Positions 1 through 7,175 of a stretch of DNA of 15,966 nt are shown here, in pieces. A program made the translations under genes and the position numbers. Position 1 is the stretch's first letter. Each line of letters begins with the position of its first letter. Origin of the DNA: UBA5734 sp964528645 (lineage in GTDB: Bacteria > Bacillota > Clostridia > Saccharofermentanales > UBA5734); NCBI GenBank assembly GCA_964528645.1, contig CAZGSR010000049.1, forward strand, positions 1 to 15,966. The letters are read 5' to 3'. The notes under the pieces were generated by a model. That model ran no database searches. It was not told where the DNA came from and was given only the letters and a program-made list of their open reading frames with translations.

Positions 1-1
1 T

Positions 2-46
2 ATGAGGCACCAGTTACTATTTCGCGCTCATATTGACATGAGGCAC
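2..46. repeat. Spaced direct repeat at the left edge
   Basis: ATGAGGCAC occurs at 2-10 and again at 38-46, a period of 36. A small inverted pair CTCAT/ATGAG (28-32 and 38-42) flanks ATTGAC. The repeats straddle the hemZ stop codon. Spaced copies of a short sequence are typical of the ends of some insertion sequences (IS21 family, for example), but only a tip would be inside the window, so the identity is not established. Confidence 0.35.
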
Positions 47-1558
47 TACGATGGCAAAAAGCTTGAGTTTTCGTGCAATCAGGTCATCGAGCCGCTGAAT
101 GTAGTGGGCGATGTCCTTGTCATTGGGTACCCGACTGACCTTGCGCCCATCGACGCGTTTGGAGATCGCACCGCTGCCCAGGCCAATCACGGCCAGCCGA
201 TCACTCATCATGCCGACATTGTAGAGGCATTCATGACCAGGCAGGGCAAAACCGACATTCTCCAGCCCACCGGCGACATCTTTCTGCCGGTACAGGTAGT
301 AGGGATGGCGTCCGGTCTCCACCAGACGGTCCTGGGCTCGCGCGACCATGTCCATCAGGGTCGGGTCCGGCCGGTTGATGGCAAGATTGCTCTGCCCTGA
401 TGAATCCAATTCCAGTTCCTGGGCCAGGCGGGAGCTGCGCTTGATCGCCAGGGTGTGGATTGTGACGCTTTCCGGCTCCAGCACCAGCAGTTGTTCCAGA
501 GAGTCGGCAAAATCTTCCGGCGTTTCACCAGGCAGGCCAGCGATCAGGTCCATGTTGATATGGTCAAAACCAGCCGCCCGGGCCATGGCCATGGCCGTAT
601 GGATCTGCTCCACCGAATGGTGGCGGCCGATCCGCTGCAGGGTTTTCTCGTGGAAAGTCTGGGGATTGATGCAAATGCGGGTCGCCCCGAATTCACGCAG
701 CAAGCGCAGATTGCCTGCGGTCAAGGTATCCGGGCGACCCGCTTCCACCGTGATTTCTGCCTGCCTGGTGAGTGGCAAAGTAGACTGCAGACCGGTGAGC
801 AGGCGCTCCAGGAGCGGCTCCGGCAGGCTGGTCGGCGTGCCGCCGCCGAGGTAGAAGGCAGAAGCTTTCGCCGGCAAGACGGCAAAAGTCTGCTGGGCTT
901 CCTCGAGCAGCGCATCGACATAGGGCTCGAGCTGGTCCTTCCTGCGATGGGCATCCTGGGAGATGAAACTGCAGTAAGCACAACGGCTGGGGCAAAAAGG
1001 AATACCAGCATAGATCAGGGGCACATCCGTCGGAAGCTGTGAGAGCACCCGCTGCTCAGACAAAAAAGTCCGGACGGCCAAATCAGCCTTGGATGGAGAT
1101 ACGCGCCAGACTTCCACCAGCTCAGTCTGGGCTTTGTCCGGTGCTGAGTCATCCGCCAGAATCTGTTCCACCAGTTGGGTTGGGCGGACCCCGGTGAGAG
1201 AGCCCCAGGGGAAATGGACATCTGTGATCCGCTCCAGCAGGACATACAGCTGGCGCTTCAACTCGCGGCGCACAGAATCCAACGGCACGAAATCCTCATA
1301 GATCAGGAAAGGCGGCTGGTTTGCCGCCTGGTCAGCCTCGGTCAGCCACAAACTGGTCCGGACCTCTGCCGAGTCGATTTCGACTGGAGATGCGCTGGAC
1401 AGAGTGCCTGGGCCAGTGTGAACGAGACTCTCCAGATACCAGTCATCCGCACCTGCTGCCAACCGGTCAGACCGGGGCCGCTCGACGCGGCCAAAAAAAA
1501 GGCGCAATACGTCAGACAGGGCGAAATCGTAGGTATGACCGGTCATCTGGATGATCAT
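17..1558 (-). CDS. hemZ: Oxygen-independent coproporphyrinogen III oxidase-like radical SAM protein HemZ
   Basis: Cytoplasmic radical SAM enzyme of 513 residues. HemZ proteins are annotated as anaerobic coproporphyrinogen III dehydrogenases in haem synthesis, although the HemN/HemW/HemZ family is functionally mixed. Seen: the cluster-binding motif CPSRCAYC with C189, C193 and C196, then GGGTPT near 238-243 (SAM-binding region). A long N-terminal domain holds LTGVRPTQ at 121-128, typical of HemZ and absent from plain HemN. The length fits HemZ (about 500). The ATG start overlaps the TGA stop of the upstream DUF3810 gene by 4 bases (ATGA), so translation is probably coupled; a GGAGG lies about 13 bases upstream. 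MTGHTYDF at residue 5 is an alternative start. The last dozen or so residues after KLKLFA look unlike a normal HemZ end and coincide with a direct repeat at the window edge. An A8 tract lies near codons 20-22. Family assignment is firm; the exact reaction is inferred. Confidence 0.93.
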   Translation of the reverse strand: MIIQMTGHTYDFALSDVLRLFFGRVERPRSDRLAAGADDWYLESLVHTGPGTLSSASPVEIDSAEVRTSLWLTEADQAANQPPFLIYEDFVPLDSVRRELKRQLYVLLERITDVHFPWGSLTGVRPTQLVEQILADDSAPDKAQTELVEVWRVSPSKADLAVRTFLSEQRVLSQLPTDVPLIYAGIPFCPSRCAYCSFISQDAHRRKDQLEPYVDALLEEAQQTFAVLPAKASAFYLGGGTPTSLPEPLLERLLTGLQSTLPLTRQAEITVEAGRPDTLTAGNLRLLREFGATRICINPQTFHEKTLQRIGRHHSVEQIHTAMAMARAAGFDHINMDLIAGLPGETPEDFADSLEQLLVLEPESVTIHTLAIKRSSRLAQELELDSSGQSNLAINRPDPTLMDMVARAQDRLVETGRHPYYLYRQKDVAGGLENVGFALPGHECLYNVGMMSDRLAVIGLGSGAISKRVDGRKVSRVPNDKDIAHYIQRLDDLIARKLKLFAIVVPHVNMSAK

Positions 1559-2754
1559 GGTGTGGGTAAAGCCTCCGGCAGGGTTTGTTGCGTCTGGTTC
1601 TTCTCATACCAAGCTAGCAGAAGATCGACCATCCTGCCGTAACTGTGAACACCATCCGTCTGCAAGTTGGCTTTGAGATAGGCATCGTTGATGGTGCTGG
1701 ACGTTTCCTGGACGGGACCTTCGAATTGCTGCCAATAATCATTGGCCGCCGCGATGTCCCGCCACACCCCGTCACTGACCAGCGGAACCGTTGCGCGATA
1801 GAGTTCAAGGTCCACTGCCGCCAGGCTGTTCAGCAGGCGAACAGTGGCATCGGCATAGCTGCTGTAGCGATAATCCGGGTCTGGATGGGCGATTCCAGTC
1901 AAAAAGCTGACAAATCCGGCCTCATCCTCGCGGGCAAATCCCATCGTGTGGGCGACTTCATGGCTGGCTGCTGCCGGCAGCAGATAAGCAGGCTGGTCGA
2001 TGTTGACATTGGCCTCCACCCACAACGGGTTGTACAGGCCAGTGATCCCGGTGTAGGACCAGTAATGGGACAGCTGGACTGGCTTGGGCCGGGATGGTGG
2101 CATGACGAGAGCCAGCAAAGGCCAGTCCTGGCCTGCGGCAAGATAGCCTGCACCAGCAGCATCGAGGGTGTCACGCAAGGATTTTTGCAGGATGAACACG
2201 CCCGCTTCATCCTGCAGGCATGCCGCGCGCGCAATTTCAGCCTGCCGGGCTGTCCAGGCCAGCGTCAGGGCGACATCCTGGGCCGCTCGCGCGCGCGTAG
2301 GTAAGTTGAAACTGCGCGAAACTGGCTCGCGCGTGTAGGCGATGCCATGCAACAGCATGAACTGCCAGGCAGCGATTGCTGCGATCCAACCGAGAACCCC
2401 CAGTGAGCGGCGGAAAAAAGGCTGGCCCTGGCGTTTGCGAACAGCCCGCCAGGCAGCGAGGAACCAGATTATCAGTAAAACAGGCAAGAAAAGCACAACC
2501 AGCTCGGTCAGGGAAAATGGGATCGAATTGGAAAAGTTCCGAAATGGCTGCGACCAGACAGGAAAAAACCGCTGGATGTAGACTTGCTCGACCCATTCAG
2601 GGGCATCGGCCAGCAAGCTGCGGAGCAAAAAAGGAATCGGCAGTAAAATCAGCCAGAGCAGACGCGTATGGCGAGTCCAGTCGCGCCTGGACCGGATCCG
2701 TTGCATCATCTTGCCACTACCAGCTGCATCAGAGAATTCGGCAGGCTGTTTCAT
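1555..2754 (-). CDS. DUF3810 family membrane protein with HExxH zinc-protease motif
   Basis: A protein of 399 residues. Hydrophobic segments lie near residues 32-49, 81-101 and 119-138, and the soluble remainder follows them, probably outside the membrane. Seen: HEVAH at 265-269, followed by the conserved-looking GFAREDEAGF at 272-281; an acidic residue there could be the third zinc ligand. This layout matches DUF3810, a family with metallopeptidase-like signatures but no established substrate. The start is placed at the ATG at 2752-2754 because GAAGGTGGAAGG lies just before it. A GTG at 2779-2781 would add nine residues and has a weaker ribosome binding site. Its stop overlaps the start of hemZ by 4 bases, and the HAD phosphatase gene ends 34 bases upstream. 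The family call is good; protease activity is inferred from the motif. Confidence 0.85.
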   Translation of the reverse strand: MKQPAEFSDAAGSGKMMQRIRSRRDWTRHTRLLWLILLPIPFLLRSLLADAPEWVEQVYIQRFFPVWSQPFRNFSNSIPFSLTELVVLFLPVLLIIWFLAAWRAVRKRQGQPFFRRSLGVLGWIAAIAAWQFMLLHGIAYTREPVSRSFNLPTRARAAQDVALTLAWTARQAEIARAACLQDEAGVFILQKSLRDTLDAAGAGYLAAGQDWPLLALVMPPSRPKPVQLSHYWSYTGITGLYNPLWVEANVNIDQPAYLLPAAASHEVAHTMGFAREDEAGFVSFLTGIAHPDPDYRYSSYADATVRLLNSLAAVDLELYRATVPLVSDGVWRDIAAANDYWQQFEGPVQETSSTINDAYLKANLQTDGVHSYGRMVDLLLAWYEKNQTQQTLPEALPTP

Positions 2755-2788
2755 CCTTCCACCTTCTTTTCGTTCCGGCACGTCACAA

Positions 2789-3460
2789 TCAGCCGAGCAG
2801 CAAATGCCTCAGTTCTGCCACATCCTGAGCCAGAAAGGTGGCGCCACCATCCTGAAGATCTTCCGCATCACGAAAGCCCCAGAGGACCCCGATGCCGGTC
2901 ATCCTGGCCCGGACTGCGGTCAGCATATCGGAACCGGAATCACCAATCAATGCCACTTGTCCAGGTGTCACACCGAGTTTTTGGGCGATGTGCAAGGCCA
3001 GAGCCGGATCCGGTTTCGTCGGGAAAGGTTCAAGCTGGCCATAGCAGAGATCAAACGTTCCGGCCGGAAAATAGTAGTTGATCACTTCCAGCGTACTATC
3101 GTGTGGTTTATTGGACAGCACAGCCAGCTTGACGCCAGCTGCCTTCAAATCGGTGATCAGCTCGGCAATCCCAGGATAGAGCGCTGTCTGGATATGCCAG
3201 TCCCGGCCATAAATCTCGCGGTAAGTCCGGTAGACTGGATCAATCTTCTCATCCGGCCAGGTCGGGCGGCTGACCCGCACGGTTGATTCAATCAGTTGAC
3301 GGGCACCATAGCCGATATAGGTTTTGATTTCCTGCTCACTGAGGCGGACACAGCCGTGCTGGTGCAGGGCCGCATTGCAGGCCGCGGCGAGGTCAGCAAG
3401 CGTGTCGAGCAAGGTACCATCCAAATCAAGCAGGACAGCCTGGAATCGGGGTGTAGACAT
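2789..3460 (-). CDS. HAD-family phosphatase, phosphoglycolate phosphatase-like (Gph type)
   Basis: Cytoplasmic haloacid dehalogenase-superfamily hydrolase of 223 residues, the usual length for Gph/PGP-like enzymes. The motifs appear in order: nucleophile motif I DLDGT with D12 and D14, motif II LSNKPH with S116, motif III K149 in PTKPDP, and motif IV GDSGSD with D174 and D178. A helical cap domain fills residues 17-95. Such enzymes remove phosphate from small phosphorylated metabolites; 2-phosphoglycolate is the usual annotation, but substrate cannot be read from sequence. The ATG start has AGAAAGGAA about 7 bases upstream. It sits 72 bases after the DUF1624 gene and 34 bases before the DUF3810 gene, probably in the same transcript. 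Confidence 0.9.
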   Translation of the reverse strand: MSTPRFQAVLLDLDGTLLDTLADLAAACNAALHQHGCVRLSEQEIKTYIGYGARQLIESTVRVSRPTWPDEKIDPVYRTYREIYGRDWHIQTALYPGIAELITDLKAAGVKLAVLSNKPHDSTLEVINYYFPAGTFDLCYGQLEPFPTKPDPALALHIAQKLGVTPGQVALIGDSGSDMLTAVRARMTGIGVLWGFRDAEDLQDGGATFLAQDVAELRHLLLG

Positions 3461-3532
3461 AGGTTGTTTCCTTTCTTATGGCGCCAGGTCCTCATTCAAA
3501 CAGGGGTGTTCTGCGCCAAAACAGCTGCTTTT

Positions 3533-4306
3533 TCAGATCCAGCCCAGGGCGCGCAGGGCAGACAACAATCCAATCAGGACTGGCTGGTGCAGGGCATAGA
3601 AGACAAGTGAATTCCGGCCGAGGAATTCCAAAGGCCGGGTGGCCTGGAGCAATGGTCGCGGAGCCTGCGGGAAAGCCGTTGCGCGCGCCGAGTAGACGAT
3701 CCGGCCGATCAAGGTCCCGGCCAGGAAAAAGCCCAGCCACGGCAGCAGAGGCAAATAGTCGGCCATGCCCGGCCGGGTGTCCGGCAGGATCCCCAGTGGT
3801 AAAGTCAGATACGAACCAGACACCATCTGATTCAGGTCTGTCATGAGGCCGCCCAGGTAGATGATCCCGATGCTCGCAAACAGCAAAATGGCCTGGAGGA
3901 CCGGTTCTTTCAACTGCAGCTTCGGACTGTCCAGTCCAGCATAGAGTAAAGTGCCCAGGGCCAACAGGTGAAGGACATTGAAAAAGACGTAGAAATCGTT
4001 GCCAGACAGGCGGGACAGGGCAATGCTGATGATCGTGATGCCGACAGACACGCCAAGAAGGCGCAGGCCGCGGCGGGTATTGCTGCGGGAAAAACTGCTC
4101 GAGATGCCGGAGACCATAAGGAAGACATTGAGGAAAAGTGGGCGTAGCAAGTGGATGAACCACCACGATTCCTGCCAGGCGAACACGTCCAGGCCAAAGA
4201 TGTAGCGCAAGTCAAATATGAAATGGTGCAGGAACATCATAAACAAGGCCAGCCCACGCAGGGCATCAAGTTCGAAGACACGGTTTTTCGTCAGCTGGTT
4301 TGGCAT
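3533..4306 (-). CDS. DUF1624 / heparan-alpha-glucosaminide N-acetyltransferase-like membrane protein
   Basis: Polytopic membrane protein of 257 residues with about seven hydrophobic segments. Seen: N-terminal ELDALRGLALFMMFLHHF at 12-29 with H27, H28 and nearby D32; FLMVSGISSSFSRSN after the second segment; and a C-terminal LGRNSLVFYALHQP. These match the DUF1624/HGSNAT catalytic domain, which is related to membrane acyltransferases that move acetyl groups across the membrane onto sugars. The ATG start is supported by GGAGG six bases upstream. It follows the glycosyltransferase gene after a 126-base spacer containing a short tandem repeat. A role in acetylating a surface glycan made with that glycosyltransferase is plausible but inferred. 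The donor and acceptor are unknown. Confidence 0.85.
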   Translation of the reverse strand: MPNQLTKNRVFELDALRGLALFMMFLHHFIFDLRYIFGLDVFAWQESWWFIHLLRPLFLNVFLMVSGISSSFSRSNTRRGLRLLGVSVGITIISIALSRLSGNDFYVFFNVLHLLALGTLLYAGLDSPKLQLKEPVLQAILLFASIGIIYLGGLMTDLNQMVSGSYLTLPLGILPDTRPGMADYLPLLPWLGFFLAGTLIGRIVYSARATAFPQAPRPLLQATRPLEFLGRNSLVFYALHQPVLIGLLSALRALGWI

Positions 4307-4338
4307 GGGTCCTCCGTCGGTAAAGTGGCAGTGTCAGT

Positions 4339-4346
4339 GGGGGGGG
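4339..4346. repeat. G8 homopolymer tract
   Basis: Eight consecutive G on the plus strand (C8 in the transcript). It lies in the leader between the glycosyltransferase stop and the ribosome binding site of the DUF1624 gene, next to the 11-base repeat array. Such tracts are prone to slippage, but here a length change would alter only a spacer. Confidence 0.6.
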
Positions 4347-4348
4347 CC

Positions 4349-4392
4349 GGTCCCGGTCTGGTTCCGGTCTGGTTCCGGTCTGATTCCGGTCT
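4349..4392. repeat. Four tandem copies of an 11-base repeat
   Basis: The unit is GGTTCCGGTCT. Copies lie at 4349-4359 (GGTCCCGGTCT), 4360-4370 (exact), 4371-4381 (exact) and 4382-4392 (GATTCCGGTCT), followed by a decayed partial copy. The array fills much of the spacer between the glycosyltransferase and DUF1624 genes. An 11-base period is not a multiple of three and no gene covers it, so it is probably not coding. Related units occur near 5681 and 6255. Confidence 0.9.
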
Positions 4393-4432
4393 GGACTGGG
4401 CATGTGGATGCACAGCAGAGAGGCCGCTCGAT

Positions 4433-5452
4433 TCAGTTGAATTTGTAGATTTTCCGGGCCACCATGTAGGTCTTGCGGGTGATGTAGCGGCCCCCTCGAC
4501 CCGGCAGGGCCAGAGCCGCGTTGAGCAAACTGGTGCGCAAAACCGTGTATGTTCGCAGGTCGTAATCCTTGATATCTTTCCAGAGCTGGTCGATTTTTTT
4601 CAGGTTCTCTTCGGTATTGGACAAAATCAGGTGGATGACGGCAATCGAGACCATCATGGAGAGGTAGCGGTACATATAGCGACGTAGGTGGCGGTTGGCA
4701 ATATCGCGTCGCAGGTGGTACATGTAGAGCATGATCCGGGTGACCCTGAGCTGCTGGTCGATCCGCTTGATCATGTTGTTCATGTTGACCGACTGGTCGG
4801 GACGGCCGATGAAATAGCGGTACAGGTCCACATCCAGATAGTACACGCTGCGCACAAGCGGCAACGGTTGGTACGCAACAATATTGTCCACATAGAATGT
4901 GTGTTCCGGCAGCTTCAGCCCGCACAGGCGCAGGCGGTCGGTGCGGTAAATCATGCTGTGCATGAGGAGAAACTGGCTGACACGGAAAAAGCGCATCTCG
5001 TCCCAGGTGAAACGGCGGTCGACCGGGAAGACATTACGGTAGGAGATGAGGTTGGTTGTATTGTTGTATTTGTATTCGTAGACATAATTGGCAATCACCA
5101 GGTCAAGCGCCGTGTCATCATCCGGCTGGGACCGCAGCAGCGCCATCACCTGGGAATAGGCGTCCTGTTCAAACCAGTCATCACTGTCAACGACTTTGAA
5201 ATAGCGCCCGGTTGCGACCTCAAGCCCTTTGTTGACAGCCGATCCGTGGCCACCATTAGGCTTCTGCTCCAGACGGACAATCTCAGGATAGCGCGCGATG
5301 TAGTCACGCGCGATCTGAGCAGTCCGGTCTGTGGAACCATCATCGACAACGATCACCTCGACATCCGGCCCTCCAGTGACCAGCGAGTCCAGACAGGTCG
5401 CCAGGTAGTCCTGTGAATTATAGGAAGGGACAGCAATAGAAAGTACTTTCAA
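4433..5452 (-). CDS. Family 2 glycosyltransferase
   Basis: A GT-A fold glycosyltransferase of 339 residues. Seen: N-terminal LSIAVPSYNSQDYL, the nucleotide-sugar motif VVDDGSTDRT with D37 and D38, GHGSAVNKGL at about 68-77, and the metal-binding acidic motif DSDD at about 89-92. The C-terminal half is rich in Arg and Tyr, with a few hydrophobic stretches, and may lie along the membrane. The start is taken as TTG at 5450-5452, giving MKVLSIAVPSYN, because AAAAGGGG lies about 8 bases before it. A GTG three codons earlier would leave no room for that site. It is the first gene after an extended -10 promoter at 5480-5488. The likely role is transfer of a sugar to a surface polysaccharide or lipid; donor and acceptor are unknown. 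Confidence 0.9.
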   Translation of the reverse strand: MKVLSIAVPSYNSQDYLATCLDSLVTGGPDVEVIVVDDGSTDRTAQIARDYIARYPEIVRLEQKPNGGHGSAVNKGLEVATGRYFKVVDSDDWFEQDAYSQVMALLRSQPDDDTALDLVIANYVYEYKYNNTTNLISYRNVFPVDRRFTWDEMRFFRVSQFLLMHSMIYRTDRLRLCGLKLPEHTFYVDNIVAYQPLPLVRSVYYLDVDLYRYFIGRPDQSVNMNNMIKRIDQQLRVTRIMLYMYHLRRDIANRHLRRYMYRYLSMMVSIAVIHLILSNTEENLKKIDQLWKDIKDYDLRTYTVLRTSLLNAALALPGRGGRYITRKTYMVARKIYKFN

Positions 5453-5479
5453 GCAATTCACCCCTTTTCAAACGAAGTC

Positions 5480-5488
5480 ATTATAGCA
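5480..5488 (-). promoter_or_regulatory. Extended -10 promoter for the glycosyltransferase gene
   Basis: On the minus strand TGCTATAAT is a perfect -10 hexamer preceded by TGN. No good -35 box sits 17 bases upstream, as is common for extended -10 promoters. Transcription would start about 20 bases before the TTG start codon. Confidence 0.65.
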
Positions 5489-5548
5489 CGCTTTTCCAAA
5501 AGGCAGGTGTAGAACACGACACGGAGTGCATGTTTTCGCAGCCGGACG

Positions 5549-5592
5549 CGGCCGGATGGCCGGGGACAGGATCGTGGCGCGGCAAGTGCCAC
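5549..5592. other. GC-rich non-coding spacer with two small hairpins
   Basis: CGGCC (5549-5553) pairs with GGCCG (5558-5562) around GGAT. GTGGC (5574-5578) pairs with GCCAC (5588-5592) around a 9-base loop. They lie between the sepF terminator and the glycosyltransferase promoter. No open reading frame with a ribosome binding site is apparent. They may assist termination or be incidental in GC-rich DNA. Confidence 0.35.
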
Positions 5593-5601
5593 TTCAAATG
5601 G

Positions 5602-5644
5602 AAAAAACCATCTTCAGGCAGATCAGCTGCGCGAAGATGGTTTT
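5602..5644 (-). terminator. Intrinsic terminator downstream of sepF
   Basis: AAAACCATCTTC (5604-5615) and GAAGATGGTTTT (5633-5644) form a perfect 12-base inverted repeat around a 17-base loop; that loop contains a nested GCAG/CTGC stem. On the minus strand the stem runs into TTTTTTCC, the U-tract of an intrinsic terminator. It lies about 95 bases after the sepF stop. Confidence 0.8.
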
Positions 5645-5680
5645 CGAAGTTTGATGTGTGATGTTATTTTTATCGTCCTG

Positions 5681-5705
5681 GGTCTGATCCGGATCTGGTC
5701 CGGAC
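5681..5705. repeat. Two diverged copies of the 11-base repeat
   Basis: GGTCTGATCCG (5681-5691) and GATCTGGTCCG (5692-5702), then GAC, have the same period and core as the array at 4349-4392. They include two overlapping-type palindromes, GATCCGGATC at 5686-5695 and GTCCGGAC at 5698-5705. The position is just after the sepF stop and before its terminator. Confidence 0.6.
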
Positions 5706-5738
5706 GGCACGTGATGATCGGCGGTGTTACTCCGGTTA

Positions 5739-6212
5739 TCAGCGTGCGGCGTAAGCCTGTTTGAGATAATCCATGTGCTGGCCGGTCAGATTGCCTTCGA
5801 CCAGGGCGGTGTTGCGCGGTGCCACGACGAAGATGACACTCGAAACGGGCATCACTTTGCCGTCGAGGGCATACGCGGAGCCGGTGATGAAGTCGATGAC
5901 GCGCTGGGCGACCCGGGGATCGACTTTTTCGATGTTGCAGATGACAGTTTTGCCAGCGCGGATGTGGTCGCAGGCTTGCTGGGCGGCTTCGATATCGGAT
6001 GGCTGCATGATGACCACCGACTGGTTGGCCGGATGGGGCTTGATGTCAACCACTTTTCCAGCGGCCTGGCGGCGGGACGGTGCTGGTTTGTAGTCCTCAA
6101 CCGGTTCCGATTTGTTCTCAATATAAGTGTCCTGCTCGGATTCTTCTTCGTAATCGAAATCTTCGTTGTAGCTGCCCAGGCGGCTGAACAGTCTGTTAAA
6201 TAGATCGGCCAT
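5739..6212 (-). CDS. sepF: Cell division protein SepF
   Basis: A protein of 157 residues, the usual SepF length. Seen: N-terminal MADLFNRLFSRLG, an amphipathic helix that in SepF targets the membrane. An acidic linker of about 50 residues follows, and then the C-terminal core with VVDIKPH, QSVVIMQPSDIEAA, the GKTVICNIEK region and VIDFITGSAYALDGK. SepF anchors FtsZ to the membrane and organises the Z ring in Gram-positive bacteria and Cyanobacteria. The ATG start has GGAGGT six bases upstream. The yggS gene lies 207 bases before it, as in the ylmE-sepF arrangement, but sepF has its own promoter at 6272-6300. A terminator follows, so the usual downstream ylmG/ylmH genes are not in this transcript. 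Confidence 0.96.
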   Translation of the reverse strand: MADLFNRLFSRLGSYNEDFDYEEESEQDTYIENKSEPVEDYKPAPSRRQAAGKVVDIKPHPANQSVVIMQPSDIEAAQQACDHIRAGKTVICNIEKVDPRVAQRVIDFITGSAYALDGKVMPVSSVIFVVAPRNTALVEGNLTGQHMDYLKQAYAAR

Positions 6213-6254
6213 GGTCTACCTCCGTCTCAACCGGCAACCCTTTCTCCGTCGATG

Positions 6255-6271
6255 GGTCCGGTCTGGTTTCC
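6255..6271. repeat. Single diverged unit of the 11-base repeat in the sepF leader
   Basis: GGTCCGGTCTGGTTTCC resembles the unit GGTCTGGTTCC with one inserted T. It lies immediately downstream of the sepF -10 box, where RNA synthesis would begin. It may be a regulator site or a remnant; a single copy could be chance. Confidence 0.35.
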
Positions 6272-6300
6272 ATTATAGGAAGGCCACTGGCACGCCGCAA
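6272..6300 (-). promoter_or_regulatory. Promoter of sepF
   Basis: On the minus strand TATAAT (6272-6277) is a perfect -10 box. TTGCGG (6295-6300) is a partial -35 box (TTG conserved), and the spacer is 17 bases. The leader before the sepF start is about 50-55 bases. Confidence 0.7.
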
Positions 6301-6419
6301 GAAAGCCAGGCGAAGTGTAAGTGCGATGTAATCTGGCCGCAACACAGGCAGGTCATTATCGGTCAGTGTTACAATCGCGCGACAAAACAGGCTTGTGCGG
6401 ACAAAAGATCAAGCTTGAT

Positions 6420-7175
6420 TTATCCCAAAGGAGGCCGGGGGCCAAAGATCGCCGTACCGATGCGGACGTGGGTGGCTCCACAGGCAATGGCTTGCGAATA
6501 GTCCTGGCTCATGCCCATCGAAAGGATGTTGAACCTATCCGAGCCGAGAGGTCCTGCTGCCAGGGTTGTAAACAGCGCCTGGGTCTGGGCGAAAACAGGC
6601 CGGGCCATTTCAGGATCTGCAAACAAAGGGGCCATGGTCATCAGGCCGCGGATCCGGACGCCGGTTTGACTGGAAAAACGGACCGCATAGGCCAGCAATT
6701 CATCAGGATCAAAGCCATGCTTGGTTGCTTCGTGGGCGGTGTTGACCTGAAGCAGCACATCCGTCACTAAGCAAGCTCTGGTGCTGCGGCTGGCAATTTC
6801 TTCCAGCAAATCGGCCGAATCGACCGAGTGGATCAAAGCTGTACGGCCCAGAAGATATTTGACTTTGTTCTTTTGCAGCGTGCCGATCAGATGCCAGGCC
6901 GGATGCAGGTCCTGGGCGGACAAATCGTCCTGCTTGGCCAGCATTTCCTGAACCCGGTTCTCACCGAGATCGTGAAGGCCCAAGTACACAGCAGCGGCGG
7001 CCATGGATGCAGGCAGGAATTTAGATACACCGACCAGGGTGATTTCAGCCGGATCGCGACCGGCAGCCAACGCCGCCGATGCGACAGATTTCCGAACGGT
7101 TTCCAGCCGTCTGGCCAAAGCTTCGATTTCAATAACAGATAAACCTGTCAATTGGGCGATGCGCTCTCTATCCAC
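6420..7175 (-). CDS. yggS: YggS/PROSC family pyridoxal phosphate-binding protein
   Basis: Cytoplasmic PLP-binding protein of 251 residues that buffers pyridoxal phosphate and affects amino-acid and 2-oxoacid balance; no catalytic reaction is established. Seen: K52 in LVGVSKFLP as the PLP lysine, WHLIGTLQKNKVKYLLGR, IHSVDS, GLMTMAP, and the C-terminal phosphate site SMGMSQDYSQAI with VRIGTAIFG. The length is close to the family norm (about 230-250). The open frame runs 53 codons further upstream, but that part lies inside the HlyD-like gene and does not resemble YggS. The start is taken as GTG at 7173-7175, or TTG directly before it, with GAGGGGG 6-9 bases upstream. It overlaps the end of the HlyD-like gene by 8 bases. 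It corresponds to ylmE beside sepF. Confidence 0.93.
   Translation of the reverse strand: MDRERIAQLTGLSVIEIEALARRLETVRKSVASAALAAGRDPAEITLVGVSKFLPASMAAAAVYLGLHDLGENRVQEMLAKQDDLSAQDLHPAWHLIGTLQKNKVKYLLGRTALIHSVDSADLLEEIASRSTRACLVTDVLLQVNTAHEATKHGFDPDELLAYAVRFSSQTGVRIRGLMTMAPLFADPEMARPVFAQTQALFTTLAAGPLGSDRFNILSMGMSQDYSQAIACGATHVRIGTAIFGPRPPLG

Noticed and set aside
6408..6419. ATCAAGCTTGAT palindrome after yggS as a terminator
   Set aside because: It is a perfect 12-base palindrome but leaves no proper loop with a stable stem and is followed by a weak T-run only; it is more likely chance.
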